Assembly: GCA_030278955.1 (NCBI GenBank)
Contig: JAOANR010000008.1
Coordinates: 39,316,148-39,380,147, forward strand
DNA length: 64,000 nucleotides
DNA from: Hygrophila difformis
Taxonomy: Eukaryota; Streptophyta; Magnoliopsida; Lamiales; Acanthaceae
Reading direction: 5' to 3'
Shown here: positions 43,092 to 55,790 of the stretch, one piece after another
Position numbering within the stretch: the first letter of the stretch is position 1
Layout of the letters: each line of letters opens with the position of its first letter
Program-made: the position numbers and the translations under genes
The notes under the pieces: generated by a model
Told to the model about the DNA's origin: nothing
The model's input: the letters and a program-made list of their open reading frames with translations, nothing else
Databases searched by the model: none

Positions 43092-46000
43092 GTTATCTTC
43101 TACTCCCAACCCCCTAAGAAGTCTAACAAAATAGTCAACGCCCTCAAGTTATGTAGCTTAGTGCGGAAGGGTTACGCGCTATACGCATGCTACATTCATA
43201 ACCTGGAAGCTGAAGGAGTCAAGATAGACGACATTCCGGTGGTGAGGGAATACCCAGATGTGTTCCCTGAAGACGTTCCCGGTATGCCACCCAAGAGAGA
43301 TCTTGAATTCACAATAGACCTCATTCCGGGAACGGAGCCTTTTTCGAAAGCTCCTTACCGCATGGCGCCACTGGAAATTAAGGAACTAAAGGAGCAACTC
43401 GAGGAGTTGCTGGAGAAGGGGTACATTAGACCGAGCACGTCCCCATGGGGAGCACCGGTCTTGTTCGTCAAGAAGAAAGACGGAGGGTTACGACTGTGCA
43501 TCGACTATAGAGGACTCAATCAAGTCACCGTCAAGAACAAGTACCCGTTGCCCCGGATCGAATATTTGTTCGACCAACTAAAGGGAGCTACGGTATTCTC
43601 AAAGATCGACTTACGCTCGGGATATCATCAATTGAGGATCGCCGAAAAGGACATCCCAAAGACGGCGTTCAGGACTCGCTATGGACACTACGAGTTCACG
43701 GTGCTATCCTTTGGGCTAACGAACGCCCCAGCAATGTTCATGAATCTCATGAATAACGTATTTTGAGAATTGTTAGATCAATGCGTGGTGGTATTCATAG
43801 ATGACATCTTGATCTACTCAAAAAGTGAAGAGGAACATTCCGAGCACTTACACAAAGTGCTAGGGATCTTACGAGTGAACCAACTGTATGGTAAACTATC
43901 CAAGTGCGACTTCTGGTTAAGGGAAGTGGCATTTCTCGGGCACATAGTATCCGTCAACGGAGTGGCAGTAGGCCCGGCAAAGATCTCGGTAGTGACCGAG
44001 TGGGTGCCACCGAAGAATCCAACAGAGATAAGAAGCTTTCTTGGACTGGCGGGTTACTATAGGCGATTTGTAAAGGATTTCTCGAAAATCGCCCGCCCGT
44101 TGACTCAACTGTTGAAGAAAGGGACGAAGTACGACTGGACCAGCGAGTGCGAAGCCGCATTCCAGGATCTGAAGAAAAGGCTTACCACAGCGCCACTATT
44201 GGCATTACCCTCAGAGGATGGAGATTTCGAGGTATACAGTGACGCCTCGAAGGAGGGATTGGGATGCGTGCTAATGCAAGATCAAAGGGTTATAGCGTAC
44301 GCATTGCGCCAACTAAAACCACACGAGGAAAACTACCCGACGCACGACCTGGAATTGGCCGCGGTCGTGTTCGCCTTAAAGATTTGGAGACACTATCTCT
44401 ATGGGCGAAGGTGTCGAATGTTCACCGACCATAAGAGCCTCAACTACATATTCACGCAAAAAGAGCTGAATTTGAGGTAGAGAAGATGGTTAGAACTGAT
44501 TAAGGATTATGACTTGAAGATCGTGTACCACGAAGGGAAGGCCAACGTCGTGGCCGACGCCTTGAGTCGAAAGACTCAACACGTCGCGAACTCACTTGTG
44601 ATACCGGCCGAATTGTACAAAGACTTGGCGAAATTAAGTCTAGAATTGGTGCATCCTGGCACGGTAACCGAGGTCGTCAGCGCGATGGTAGTGAGATCGA
44701 CCATATTCGATGAGATACGACTCGCCCAACCGGGTGACGAGAAGCTGGAAGAAATAAGGAGGGGCATTGCCGAAGGAAAGGCAATGGATTTCAAAATTCA
44801 TGAGGACGGAAGCATCCGCTTCAAGGGAAGGTGGTGTATATCACGAAAATTTGCGGATCTGAAGGAAAAGGTGATGGGGGAGGGCCATAACACCCCCTAC
44901 TCGGTTCACCCCGGAGGGGACAAGCTGTACAAGGACTTGAAGAAGAACAATTGGTGGCCGAACATGAAGAGAGAGGTGGCCGAGTTTGTGGCAAGATGCC
45001 TTACCTGCCAGAAGATCAAGACAGTACGACACAAACCCCTAGGACTAATGCAACCATTGGAGATCCCAAGCTGGAAATGGGATAGTATCTCAATGGATTT
45101 TGTTTCGGGGTTACCACGCTCACCGAAGGGAATGAATAAAATCTGGGTGATCGTGGATAGATTGACAAAAGCCGCCATATTTATCCCAATGAAGGATACT
45201 TGGTCGATGGACCAATTGGCAAGGGCGTATGTCGACAATGTGGTACGCCGGCATGGAGTACCACACGACATCATCTCAGATAGAGAGAGTAGATTTGTCT
45301 CTCAGTTCTGGACCAAACTGCAAGAAGCTCTCAGTACGCAAATAAAGATGAGTACCGCGTTCCATTCCATGACGGATGGGCAGATGGAGCGAACGATCCA
45401 AACGCTGGAGGACATGCTGCGGGCCTGTGTGCTAGAATTTAAGGGGAATTGGGAGAATCATCTACCTTTGATAGAGTTTTCCTACAACAACAGTTACCAT
45501 GCTAGCATCGGCATGGCACCCTTTGAGGCACTGTATGGACGTAGGTGCCGAAGTCCATTAAGCTGGGAAGAGAACGATAAGGCGGTAATAGTGGGACCAC
45601 AACTTGTTGAGGACATGGCTCAACAAATCAAGGTCATCCAAGGGAAGATGAAAGCCGCTCAGGACCGGCAAAAGAATTACGCGGACGTGAGACGGAAAGA
45701 CTTGGAATTTCAAGTCGGCGATAAATTCATGCTGAAGGTATCACCAATGAAGGGGGTGATGCGCTTCGGCAAACGAGGAAAACTGAGTCCACGGTACATA
45801 GGACCATATGAAATCTTGGAAAGAGTGGGAAATCTCGCGTATCGGCTAGCGTTGCCACCACAATTTGCTCGTGTTCACGACGTATTCCACGTCTCCCAAT
45901 TGAAGAAGTATGTGCATGATCCGACCCATGTGCTCCAACCGGAAGAAATTGAATTTGAGGATGACTTGAGTTACGAGGAAGTTCCGGTGCGAATACTCGA

Positions 46001-46160
46001 CACGAAGGAGAGAGTAACGAGGAATAAGACCGTGAGAATGCTCAAAGTCCTTTGGTCCAACCACGAGACGGAGACGGCAACGTGGGAGTTGGAGGCCGAC
46101 ATGAAACAATGTTACCCAACCCTCTTCCAAGATGAACCGGCCACCGTTATGGGGACATAA
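43092..46160 (+). pseudogene. Element B pol: RT, RNase H, integrase and chromodomain
   Basis: It resumes the B frame after element C ([14 protein letters not shown]). RT has [15 protein letters not shown] motifs and an intact catalytic [11 protein letters not shown] (about 43793-43825). RNase H has [10 protein letters not shown] and DHKSLNYIF. Integrase has [27 protein letters not shown] and DGQMER; the core Asp/Asp/Glu are kept. The chromodomain-like end has [17 protein letters not shown]. Two in-frame stops: TGA at 43764-43766, where relatives have CGA (Arg), and TAG at 44478-44480, where element C has CAG (Gln). The reading is otherwise continuous to 46160. Confidence 0.92.
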
Positions 46161-46170
46161 CTGTATTCTT

Positions 46171-46183
46171 AATGGGGGGAGGA
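46171..46183 (+). promoter_or_regulatory. Polypurine tract of element B
   Basis: AATGGGGGGAGGA lies directly before the LTR start TGTAACACC at 46184, only 10 bp after the pol stop codon. Elements A and E have an equivalent tract at this place that is no longer the LTR border. Confidence 0.85.
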
Positions 46184-48976
46184 TGTAACACCCGAGAAAA
46201 ACAAATTCAAATTGTTTTGAACTACGTCATGACTTGATCCCTTCACAGGGTACATAGGCAGCTTGGAACTAAATTCTAAGTTCAGTCACAAAATAAATCA
46301 CAAATTAAATCACAAAATAAATCACAAATTAAATCACAAAATAAATCACAAGACCAATCACCAAAACGTTAGGAGGAATTAGAACTAATTTAAATAGACT
46401 AATTAGGGCACGAAAATGTTACGAGCAGTAAGACCGGACTCGTAACAAATTTAAGGTAAAGATTTCGAACCGGAAATGACCCGAGAAGTCGAGCCAACAC
46501 GTAGAGGATAAAGAAACCGATAGAGGAAAAGAAGAAAAGACCCGACGGACCATGCGGACCGCCGAACCGCCGGTTCGGCCGGCCCGCGCTCGCCGCGCAC
46601 TGCCGCGCGGCCACCGCGCGCAAGGTGGAGATGCGTCTCCAGGACTGGTCGCGCATGCTCCGCGCGGGCAAAGCTATAGGTGCGCGTCACCAGCGCGCCA
46701 GAGGTGCAGAAGGTGTAAACTTTCCTTCTATGACAATTTTCTTGCCAAAAATCCAACCTCAATCGGTGGCAAGTCGATCACAACAATTGGGAAGGGCATA
46801 AGATCAGATTTGGACGCCCCCTCCCCATAATTTTCAGAAAACTAAACCCTAAACACTCCCAATCTTCCTCTCCAAGTCAAAACTCCTCCGACTTCACTTT
46901 CCGGCGAGTATTCCGGCGACGACGAGGCAAACGGGACAAAGCCTCTACCCTTTAGAACCTTGGTAAGTAGTATCACAGTGTTTAAGTCGTCCATAAGTTC
47001 TAAGAACTTGAAATCTGACCCTTTTCTTTTTGCTACGATTTCACGTCGGGGAACGAACAAAAAGCGATCGGAGAAGTTGGCCATTCGTCGCGACCTTAGG
47101 ACGTCCGGAAACCCTTTACAGCGACCCTATTCTCTAACTAAGTAAGTTAAGACCTTACTCACCAATTTTTGTGGTTTATTGTTGTTTAAAACTTAAGATC
47201 TAGACTCGTAACAAAAATCGGTTTTCAAAAACCCTATTTTCGTCCAATTTCAAAAACTCGCCTAAAACTCGACCTTTGGGAATTCAAACCGAAAACTTTT
47301 CAACATAGATTTTGTTCCTAAGACTCTAATCTACCTTGTGTCCAAATTACAGCCATTGACATAAAGATTTGCTATCCCAAATCGCACCATAAACTTTCTG
47401 CGATTAAACCGAACGTTCGAATTTTTGACGGATTCATTGACTCGGCTTGGTGCATGTTTTTCACCCGTTTTTATAATGATTCAACTTTGCATTTCTAAAC
47501 AAAAGTTGTATATAATTGTGTTTAAATTATGCATATAAAATTTCATGAATTTTGGTGTTCATTTGATATGTCAAAATGGCCGATTTTCAGAACTGTTCTA
47601 AACCATCTTTTGAGTCCGCGCGTATACAGCGTGTTGTGGTCGATTTTTGAACATCTAAAATTTATTATTTCCAAAATCTTAAAACATGAAAGTTGTTCAT
47701 TAAGGTGTTGTGTACATCCTGTAAAAATTTCGGATGAATTGGCTTTGAAATGAATTTTTAATCGGCGTTGCACTTAACTGTGTCAGAATTGGTTTTTGGG
47801 ACATAAATTATCTTTTGCAAAGAACTCGAAATTTGACTCACTTCGAAACCTTATTTCCGAAAACATAAAACATGAAAGTTGTTCGTGTGTGTGTTTTTGA
47901 GCTACTGTGTAAATTTCAGAATTTTTGGTGTAAAGATGAATTTTTAATTAAGAAAGGCGTAAACTGCCTCGAATCGGATTTTTCGAACATGAGAAAACTC
48001 GAACTATGAAACGCGATATCGAATATTTGATAACATTGAAATACGAACTTTCGAAAAATCCCATTCACTAGGCTGAGCCATTATTCATGCTATCATTATC
48101 TTTGAGACTGCCTTGTTAGTGGTCTCCTTACTATCTGAGATTGCCTCGTTAGTGATCTCGCGCGCTGTGTTTTTGGATCGCCTCGTTAGTGGTCCTACTA
48201 TCTTTGAGACTGCCTCGTTAGTGGTCTCCCATTATTTTGGACTGCCTCGTTAGTGGTCCTACTTTTAGATTGCCTCGTTAGTGATCTCCCGGTATGGTGT
48301 CCTCTTCTTAGTTTGCGGGATAAAATATAAAAGACTTGTGTGAGTGTTTAATTATGCTTAAATCTTATTTACCATGTTTTTAAATTATGAATTTAAATTA
48401 CGCTCTTAAATTACGCTTTTAAATTACGCTTTTAAATTAAGTCCTTTAACTATGTATTCTCGTCTTGGATAAATTAATCATGTTCTTCCGCTGCGAATAA
48501 AATATGGATTTTAAATTAATGCATGAAAGGTGAAATCTTTAGTTGAAACGCATGTAACCCGTTAAATTGTTTAGTTAGGGATTAACTTACTCGGTATATT
48601 TTTATACTGATAAACCGTTGTCATTTTTCTTTTACAGAGTATGTCGAGTGATGCATGCACATGCACTTGGGGGGAAACATTATGAACATTTTTAATTTCT
48701 GCATCGTACTACTGATTTACCGGGTCTGTTAAACCCGAGGTTTTGGCCGTGTTGGCCGTGATTACTTTTCCGCTGCATTTACTCTATTATCGCGCATGAT
48801 GATTTCCGTATTTTGAATTAAGTATTACTAAATTCCGGACTCAATGTTGAAATGTTTTTAAATCTTTTGCGTACCCATAAGCCTTGCATTTCCTTAGTGA
48901 GCTCGGGAAGCCGTGTCTTGCTAGGGAGATGTGGCGGTGACATCCCGGCCTGGGTTATCAAATCCGGGGTGTTACA
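46184..48976 (+). repeat. Element B 3' LTR (2,793 bp)
   Basis: Same ends as the 5' LTR. It has a longer CGCG-rich patch (46580-46690) and extra AAATTAAATCACAAAATAA-type units near 46310. It also has the donor-like GT at 46963, the hairpin array at 48104-48288 and a single acceptor-like segment (AG at 48636-48637). In the array, unit 1 has one loop change, unit 4 has the fully paired stem GAGAC/GTCTC, and unit 6 has TAGAT/ATCTC. Confidence 0.95.
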
Positions 48977-48981
48977 ACAGT

Positions 48982-49900
48982 TGATTTGCAATTTGTTGCA
49001 ATTGTACAATTGTTTGTACTTCAATTTCGTAGTCTTTTGAACTGGGATTAAGGAGATCAAGGAAATCCAACGGAATTTTCCAATTTATATTCTTTTTTGG
49101 TTGATCATTTTCTCCCCTAATGTTGGGAAATGTGATTCGTTAAAATGACAATTAACATATTTTGTTGTAAATGAATCACTTATTAATTGCTCAAGATACT
49201 GAATTATATTCGATAATAATTTATACCCGACATCTATTCCCAATCTTTGTTGTGTTCCATTTTGGTGCACTGGGGTGGTGCTACTAGGATATATACTGTG
49301 CAACCATATATTCTCAAGTGGGATACATGGGTCCATGCCCAAATTTTAATTGTAATGGCGAGTACTTATGATAATTTGTCTGTTTTATTCGCACCACATA
49401 TTGTTGCATGCGTTATAGCATGTCTCCAAGCTGAAACTGGCAACCCAGACTTTATTAATAATGGTATTACGATCAACTGCAATTGTTTATAAATGATTCG
49501 GATAATCCATTTCGTGTATGCACACGGGCTACAGGATGTTCGATGGCTATGCCTATCGACATACAATATTCATTGAATGTCCGGGATGAATATTCACTAG
49601 CATTATCCAAACAGATTTTTTTAATTGCATAATCAGGGAACTGTGCTCGTAATCTTATAATTTGAGCTAGCAATTTCGCAAACACACAGTTGCATGAAGA
49701 CAATAATGTCACGTGAGACTATCTGGTTGAAGCATCTAGAAACTCCATAAAATATCTGAATGGCCCACAAGTTGGACCTATAGGTCCACGTATCACCCAT
49801 AATTCTTACACGAAAACTAGGGGATTCAGTTCCCACCTTTTCTAGTGAATGTTTAGTAATCAATTTCCCTTGGGAGCAAGCAACCATATATAATCATTGT
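48982..49900 (-). pseudogene. Copia element F: integrase part of pol
   Basis: On the minus strand: a gag-pre-integrase-like piece (KLITKHSLEKVG, about 49860), then integrase with FAKLLAQIIRLRAQFPDYAIKK, LDNASEY (catalytic Asp region), GIAIEHPVARVHTRNGLSES and LPVSAWRHAI (49690-49400). The integrase C-terminal part follows (QQRLGIDVGYK, HFNESHFPTLG; 49280-49120). Several frameshifts and stops separate these pieces. Together with 15180-16847 this is one Copia pol gene interrupted by element B; the ACAGT duplication at 48977-48981 marks the junction. Functionally dead. Confidence 0.85.
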
Positions 49901-51591
49901 GACGTTGCATTTTTTGTCGCTTTAATGAATAGCCAGGGGAATTTGTAATGATCTGCCTTATTGTTGTAGAGCCAATATGGCTTAGGCGATCATTTGGCTT
50001 ATAGCCTTTTTCGTGTATCAAATGATAACTTTCAATCGTATTTATAATACAACCAAGAGGATAAATATGGCAACTTTTCCAATACTTGTTTTATACCAGA
50101 AATGGTATTTATAATCAGCAGGTATTCATTACTTTTTTCTGTCAAAGTCTCAATATGATATTCATTTTCTCGAATATCTTTAATATTCAAAAATTTATCT
50201 GAGACTTGAGAGATAAGAGTGCATTTTTCAGAATCGGTTTTGTCCCCTTGGGAAGCTAAAGGTTAGCTACGCAAGAGCCTTTTATTATATTTACACTTTC
50301 ACTTATAGTGTTGCCCTTGGGGAGCTGAAGGTTGGCTATGCCGAAGCCTTCTATTATATTTGTATTTTCACTTATAATGTTGACATTTCTATCTCCCATT
50401 TTCAAATAGAAAAAATTCATTTATCACCTTCCAATGATTCTATGGCATTGAAATATTTTTGTTGGCATTTTCTTTCATTTGCCAAAGAGAAATAACATAT
50501 CCGTAGTACGCGAGATAGAAGTGGTATAATATAATTTACATGTCACAATAAAATGATTGTATCGTGGATAAATCTGCACATCTTTGAATGTCATATTCAA
50601 CATATCAATAATGACATTTTTTAATATGAATAGTGCCATAATCTTTTCTTTTCAACAAAGTTTATTTCAACCTGTTTGTGTCAATCATTTTGGTAATCTT
50701 GTACCAAATATTTGTCTGAACGACCAATTTTGGGACTATGTCCTCCTGCCGTATTGATAACATTTTTCTTCAATTTCTTTACCTTTTATAGGCACAATTT
50801 ATGGCAATTATATTGTCATTTCAGAATCTTAGTATGTCAGTGCACATGACCAGACTAAAGATCCATATCTATTAGTATAACCAAAACAGAGATTTATAGA
50901 CCCTGTTGGTATTCATGTCATTCTTCCAATCAACATATCATCTATACACCTGACCAAAACTAAATATTCATGAAATCTATTGGTATAACCAAAACTAAGA
51001 TTCATTGACCCTATTGGTATTCATGTTATTCTTTCAATTGCCCTTTTCCTTTCTAATATCTCAACAAGAAATTTATGGCATGTGATATCGAGAATATCCT
51101 CTCTAATATCCTTTTCATTAAATTCTTGTCATATATCTCAATCGTAACATTATTCTGAACATAATTTAATTGTATCATTTGTTGACTTATAGTCTTGCAG
51201 TCATTATGGTGCCCATATCTGGCACTTAGGTATTGATCAACTTAAAATAATCATTTTATTGCCCATATATAGATCAATATGATCTTTTGACCGTCATATT
51301 TTTTCTTCTTTTTTTTTTTCCTGCGGTCTTGGCATGTAGCCGTATTTTCATTTATAATGGTCTTTTCTAGACCCACTGATTCCAAATGAATCTCAACAAC
51401 CATTATCCAGGATAATTAATTAACCCTGAATCTTTTCAACGGCATAATTCTTGTTATGACAAGTCGTCATAATTTATATTGAAAATTGTGAGAATATGTT
51501 ACCTCAATCTTGGATCTTCCAACGACATAAATTTATGTTTTGTCAGATTAGTCATAATTATATTGAAAATAGTAGGAATTGATTACCTCAA
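49901..51591 (-). other. Probable gag/5' part of Copia element F with three local tandem duplications
   Basis: No gag frame could be recognised. Three imperfect tandem duplications occur: 50240-50381 (2 x 71 bp, around CCCTTGGGGAGCTGAAGG), 50847-51040 (2 x about 100 bp, around ACCCTATTGGTATTCATG) and 51424-51591 (2 x about 84 bp, around GTCATAATTATATTGAAAA). No 5' LTR or PBS was identified. Confidence 0.45.
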
Positions 51592-52959
51592 GTGATTTTC
51601 TTATGGAAAGAGATTACACAGAGGGGACGAAGAAAGAACCGAAGAGAAAAGAAGAAGAAGATGCGGCAGGAGAGAAAGAGGGAATCGCTTGAGAATTGGG
51701 AAAATCGAAGTGTTTCTTTCTTTCTTCTTCATTCTTGCTGCCATATGGAAGTATGTACATATGTATTTGTATAATTTTTTAATTTCAGCGTAAGTTATCA
51801 AAAGGAGATCCACCATCACTTTCATATTTCAAAGTTGGAATTGTTACAGGAATTACATATATCATCTTCCAGTGAGTCGATAATTGTGTTTCTACAACTC
51901 CTTTATTATGTTAGATGGTTATCTTCTTTATCTGGTTTCTTGGAATCTGAATCATTGTTATTAATGAATATATTGTTTGATTCTAATGGTTTATTAGTTT
52001 GACATGATAGGATTGTATAATTATGTTGGGACATGAAGCAACTTTGTTTATCACTCAATTTTCAGATTCATATATATTGATATAGTTCTTATGCAGATCG
52101 GAAGAATGAATAGGAAAATATTAGAATGCATTCTAGTACCTTCATTGGGAATTTTTGCAGGATAATATGAATCTGAATTCAAGTGGATTTCGGGAGAAGG
52201 CACCTGGGCAAGAATCTATGATGAATGAATGGATGTGCGCAGTCCTTCATATCACAAGATAAAAATGAATTTAATGAAATTGATCTATCCTCAATTATTT
52301 TATTTCTGTCTTGTCATAAATGATGTTTTCTTAAAATCCAATCTTAAGTAGAAATCGGGAGATTCCTTAAGATGGATTAATTTGTTTATTTTACAGGTTG
52401 GTGATTGCATAATTCTATATTCAATACATAAATCGGGAGATGGTGTTGAATAATGTTATATGTTTTGAAGTATCCTGGAAAGGAACAGAAAGCATAGTTG
52501 AATCAACCATCATATTTATATTGCATCGGGAGATGAATATGAATTTTAGAAAAAACAATCCTTACAACATCATGCATATTATTTTGTTATTAGAATAATG
52601 CAAGAATTATATACTTCCATATAATATTTTTAGTCTATCTTTTTCTCTTCATCTCTTATCTTCCATCCTGCCAATTTATTTTATTTATTCATCTTACTAT
52701 TATTAAAACTTTTTTTTGAGGGGAATGGAAATTTATTTTATTTATTCATCTTACTATTATTAAAACTTATTCTTCATCAAAACTAAAACAAGCTAATGAG
52801 ATTCATATGTCAAAGGATGAAATAAAATCCTACTAACTCTCTGTGGATCGACCCAGAACTCACATCTGGATTATAAATTTATTTGATGACGACAACCGAA
52901 TATTTGATGCGGTATAAAAAAGAGAAATAAGAAAGAATCCATCACAAATTACCTCTCAT
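51592..52959. other. AT-rich stretch without recognisable gene
   Basis: Short frames at 51592-51825 lie in purine-rich low complexity. About 52678-52765 contains two copies of ATTTTATTTATTCATCTTAC separated by a T-run. The segment CTCTGTGGATCGACCC near 52853 resembles, in reverse orientation, the GAATCCAC(A/T)GGGAACAGGG segment at 55833 and 56990. Nothing else can be supported. Confidence 0.35.
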
Positions 52960-55790
52960 CACAATCCACCTCATCCAAATTCTAAAGAGTAGTCTGGAAA
53001 TAGAATCGTTCTCGCGTCCAAACTTGCTTAGCCCATGCACAAAGAAACAAAGCATGGCTCTAGTCTTCAATATGATCACCACAGATAGACCATAACGGTG
53101 AAGCAGCCAGACCCCTCTTGTATCTCAATTTATTGCAAGGAAGGGCACCGTGGCCCAAAGTCCATAGAGATCCTCAACCTTTTCCGGGATATTGCTTTCC
53201 AAATCCAAGACCATCCCTTCTGTTGATCAACAACTGAGCACAACCAATTATATCCGGAATAAACACTGTAAATGCCTTTAGAATCGCCACGCCAGTGCAA
53301 AATATCTGGAGTATCATTATTTAAAAAATAGAGCTGGAGTTGCTTCAATCTGCCGCTTGATGTCTTCCGATGGCCATGAATACACAATGTCCAAATTCCA
53401 TCTACCCTTACATCTTTAATACAAAGATGAATATCATGAACGTCAACAAAAGGGACACGTTTTGCCGTACACTACCGGTCCCACCAAGGCGAGTACCAAA
53501 AAGAGCTAGAGCCATTTCCCACCCGGACCCCATAAGCATGACGATAAGTTTCACTAATCTTCACCAGTGAGCGCCAGACTTTGGAGCTTCTAAATGATGG
53601 CTCGGCATCAACCCCGGCTCTATACCATATTTCTCACTTAATGCTGCCACCCATAACTTGTCAGGCTCAGCGATGAAATTCCAAAGCTACTTACCCAATA
53701 AAGCCAAGTTCATCGGACGACACTTTTTAATCCCCAAGCCACCAAACTTCCGTGGATGAGTGACAACCTTCCAATTAATTAAATGCAGCCCGGCCTTCTA
53801 CAGCCTTCTAAAACCATCAACGAATGAGTTTATCAATCAGATTATGTACTCCAATAGGAAGCATATTAACTTGCATAGTGTAAATAGGCAATGAATTTAA
53901 GATAGGACGGACGAGAGTGATTCTACCGAATTTATCTAAGAGAAAAGAAGACCAAGAACTCAGTCTACAATCTTACAAATTAAGCTATCAAAATGCAACA
54001 ACTTAATACGACCATTATGATAGGAAAACCAAGGTAATTCCCCATATTACTAACAACCGAAACACCAAGAATATTTTCTAACAAAGCAATATCATGAACT
54101 GTAGCGGTAAGAGAGTAGAAGCCACTTGACTTTGTGGCATTCATATGCAAGCCCGATCTCGACCCAAACCTACCCAAAACCGAAGCCATACTACAAATAC
54201 TTCCTTCTTCCAATTCAGAGCAAAAAATCAGATCGTCTGCAAACATAAGATGAGAGATCCCAACAACCCCAACATACAACCTCAACGGCTTCTTGGAACC
54301 AGTGTTAGTAGCCTCAATACTACTTCTGGATAGCTTTTCCGTCACAATAACAAAAAAATACGGAGATATGGGGTCTCCTTGGCGGAGGCCGGAAACCATT
54401 CCACAAAATAGAGAAGCTGGACGAAGAAACACAAGTCATGATGAGCTCTCTACAACCAGTTGGTAGTGCAAGATCAGTTAAGCATTCCTTCAAGAATTGC
54501 CAACTAATCATGTCAAAGGCTTTGGTCAAGTCAATCTTTATAACAGCAGCTTTATGGACTGATCTAGGACTCTCTAATGAAGACACATATAATATCGTTT
54601 TCTGACGTGCCCCTGCCAGGTAGAAATGCTAATTGCTAAGGACCAATAATATCACAAAGAATGGGACGAAGCCTTCGAACAAGTATCTTCGTACTCAATT
54701 TAAATGTTACATTACAAAGAGTCAGTGGCCTATATTTCTCGAGAGATTGGGGTATTTCAACCTTAGGAAGTAGACAAAGAAAAGCATGAGCAAGACATTC
54801 GGGAAGACATCTATTTTTCATAGCATCCAAGACAAGTTTAATGAGAGGATCCTTAAAGATGCCCTAATATTCTTTGTAAAAAGCCGTTGGATATCCATCC
54901 GGTCCAGGGGCCGCAAGGGATTGCGTCGACTCCAGAGCCTGCTCCACCTCCAAGGGAGAAACAACAGCCTGTAACGCAATCTAATGCTCCTCTTTTAAGG
55001 ATGGCAGCTGCAGTAAATCATCACCTATATGATTAGACATGTTAGCAGCAAACATTAAGGTGTAGTAATCGATTGCATGTGATTCGAGAGCTTGCTAATT
55101 ATAAATCAACTAGCCATCATCGATTGGAGTCCAAATATCTTATTTCTTTTACGATGAATTTAGGTCCTCGCATGGAAATATTTAGTGTTTCTATCCCCAA
55201 CTATCACGTGATTTCTGATGCCATAATAACTCTACTTGCATGAGGACATCCGCAAACTCACGCCTAAGCTCATCTTCCAATCTCAGGGGCTAAGCTGAAT
55301 CCACTCTCTCCAAATGTTTTGCAATTCTCAAGAGTCGATTTTTAGCTTGCGTGTTCGATCCCGAATGTTTCCAAAAACCTTCTTATTGAAAACCACTGAC
55401 GTAGCTTTAATTCCTGAAGCACATTCATAAAATCAACACCGCCAAGTTGCGTCCCTTCCCAGACGATTTCTTCGTACTGGCTATGCTCTTTCCACATAAT
55501 TTCCCATCGGAATGGCCATGGGGAGCGAGAAGAGTGAGTATCACCACACACCAAATTTAAAGGACAGTGATCAGAATCGATGTGTGAGAGATGCAAAATC
55601 CTCCCATCATCAAACATTTTATTCCAAGCAATCGTAGCCATTCCACGGTCTAAGCGTTTGCAAATCCTACGACCGGCTCCTACCATACGTCTCCAAGTCA
55701 ACTCAGGGCCTAATGTATTCATTTTATTCAAATGGCAACTATCAAAAACAACGCCAAAAACTTGGTGTGTGGAATATTTTCCAACACAAC
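52960..55790 (-). pseudogene. L1-like LINE ORF2 remnant (endonuclease C-terminus, RT, zf-RVT)
   Basis: Read on the minus strand: endonuclease end with LGPELTWRR, RLDRGMATIAW and HIDSDHCPL (55690-55560). RT follows with LPKVEIPQSLEKYRPLTLCN (54770), IKIDLTKAFDMISW (54540), GLRQGDPISPYFF (54400) and the catalytic box FADDLIF (54240). A zinc-finger-like reverse-transcriptase domain has WRGDSKGIYSVYSGYNWL (53290). The left part of the endonuclease is missing at the repeat beginning near 55768. No RNase H or poly(A) tail is seen at the other end. Many stops and frameshifts make it old and inactive. Confidence 0.85.

Larger units (their letters stand above)
16848..48976 (+). mobile_element. Element B: Tekay-type Ty3/Gypsy element hosting elements A and C
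   Basis: B is bounded by LTRs with TGTAACACCCGAG/GGGGTGTTACA ends and by the exact 5-bp target duplication ACAGT (16843-16847 and 48977-48981) within Copia element F. Internal order: 5' LTR, PBS, coiled-coil leader ORF, gag, [element A], rest of gag and protease, [element C], RT to chromodomain, PPT, 3' LTR. Removing A and C leaves about 11.7 kb. The two LTRs differ by a 159-bp duplication, several indels and scattered substitutions, so B is clearly older than A. Confidence 0.95.
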
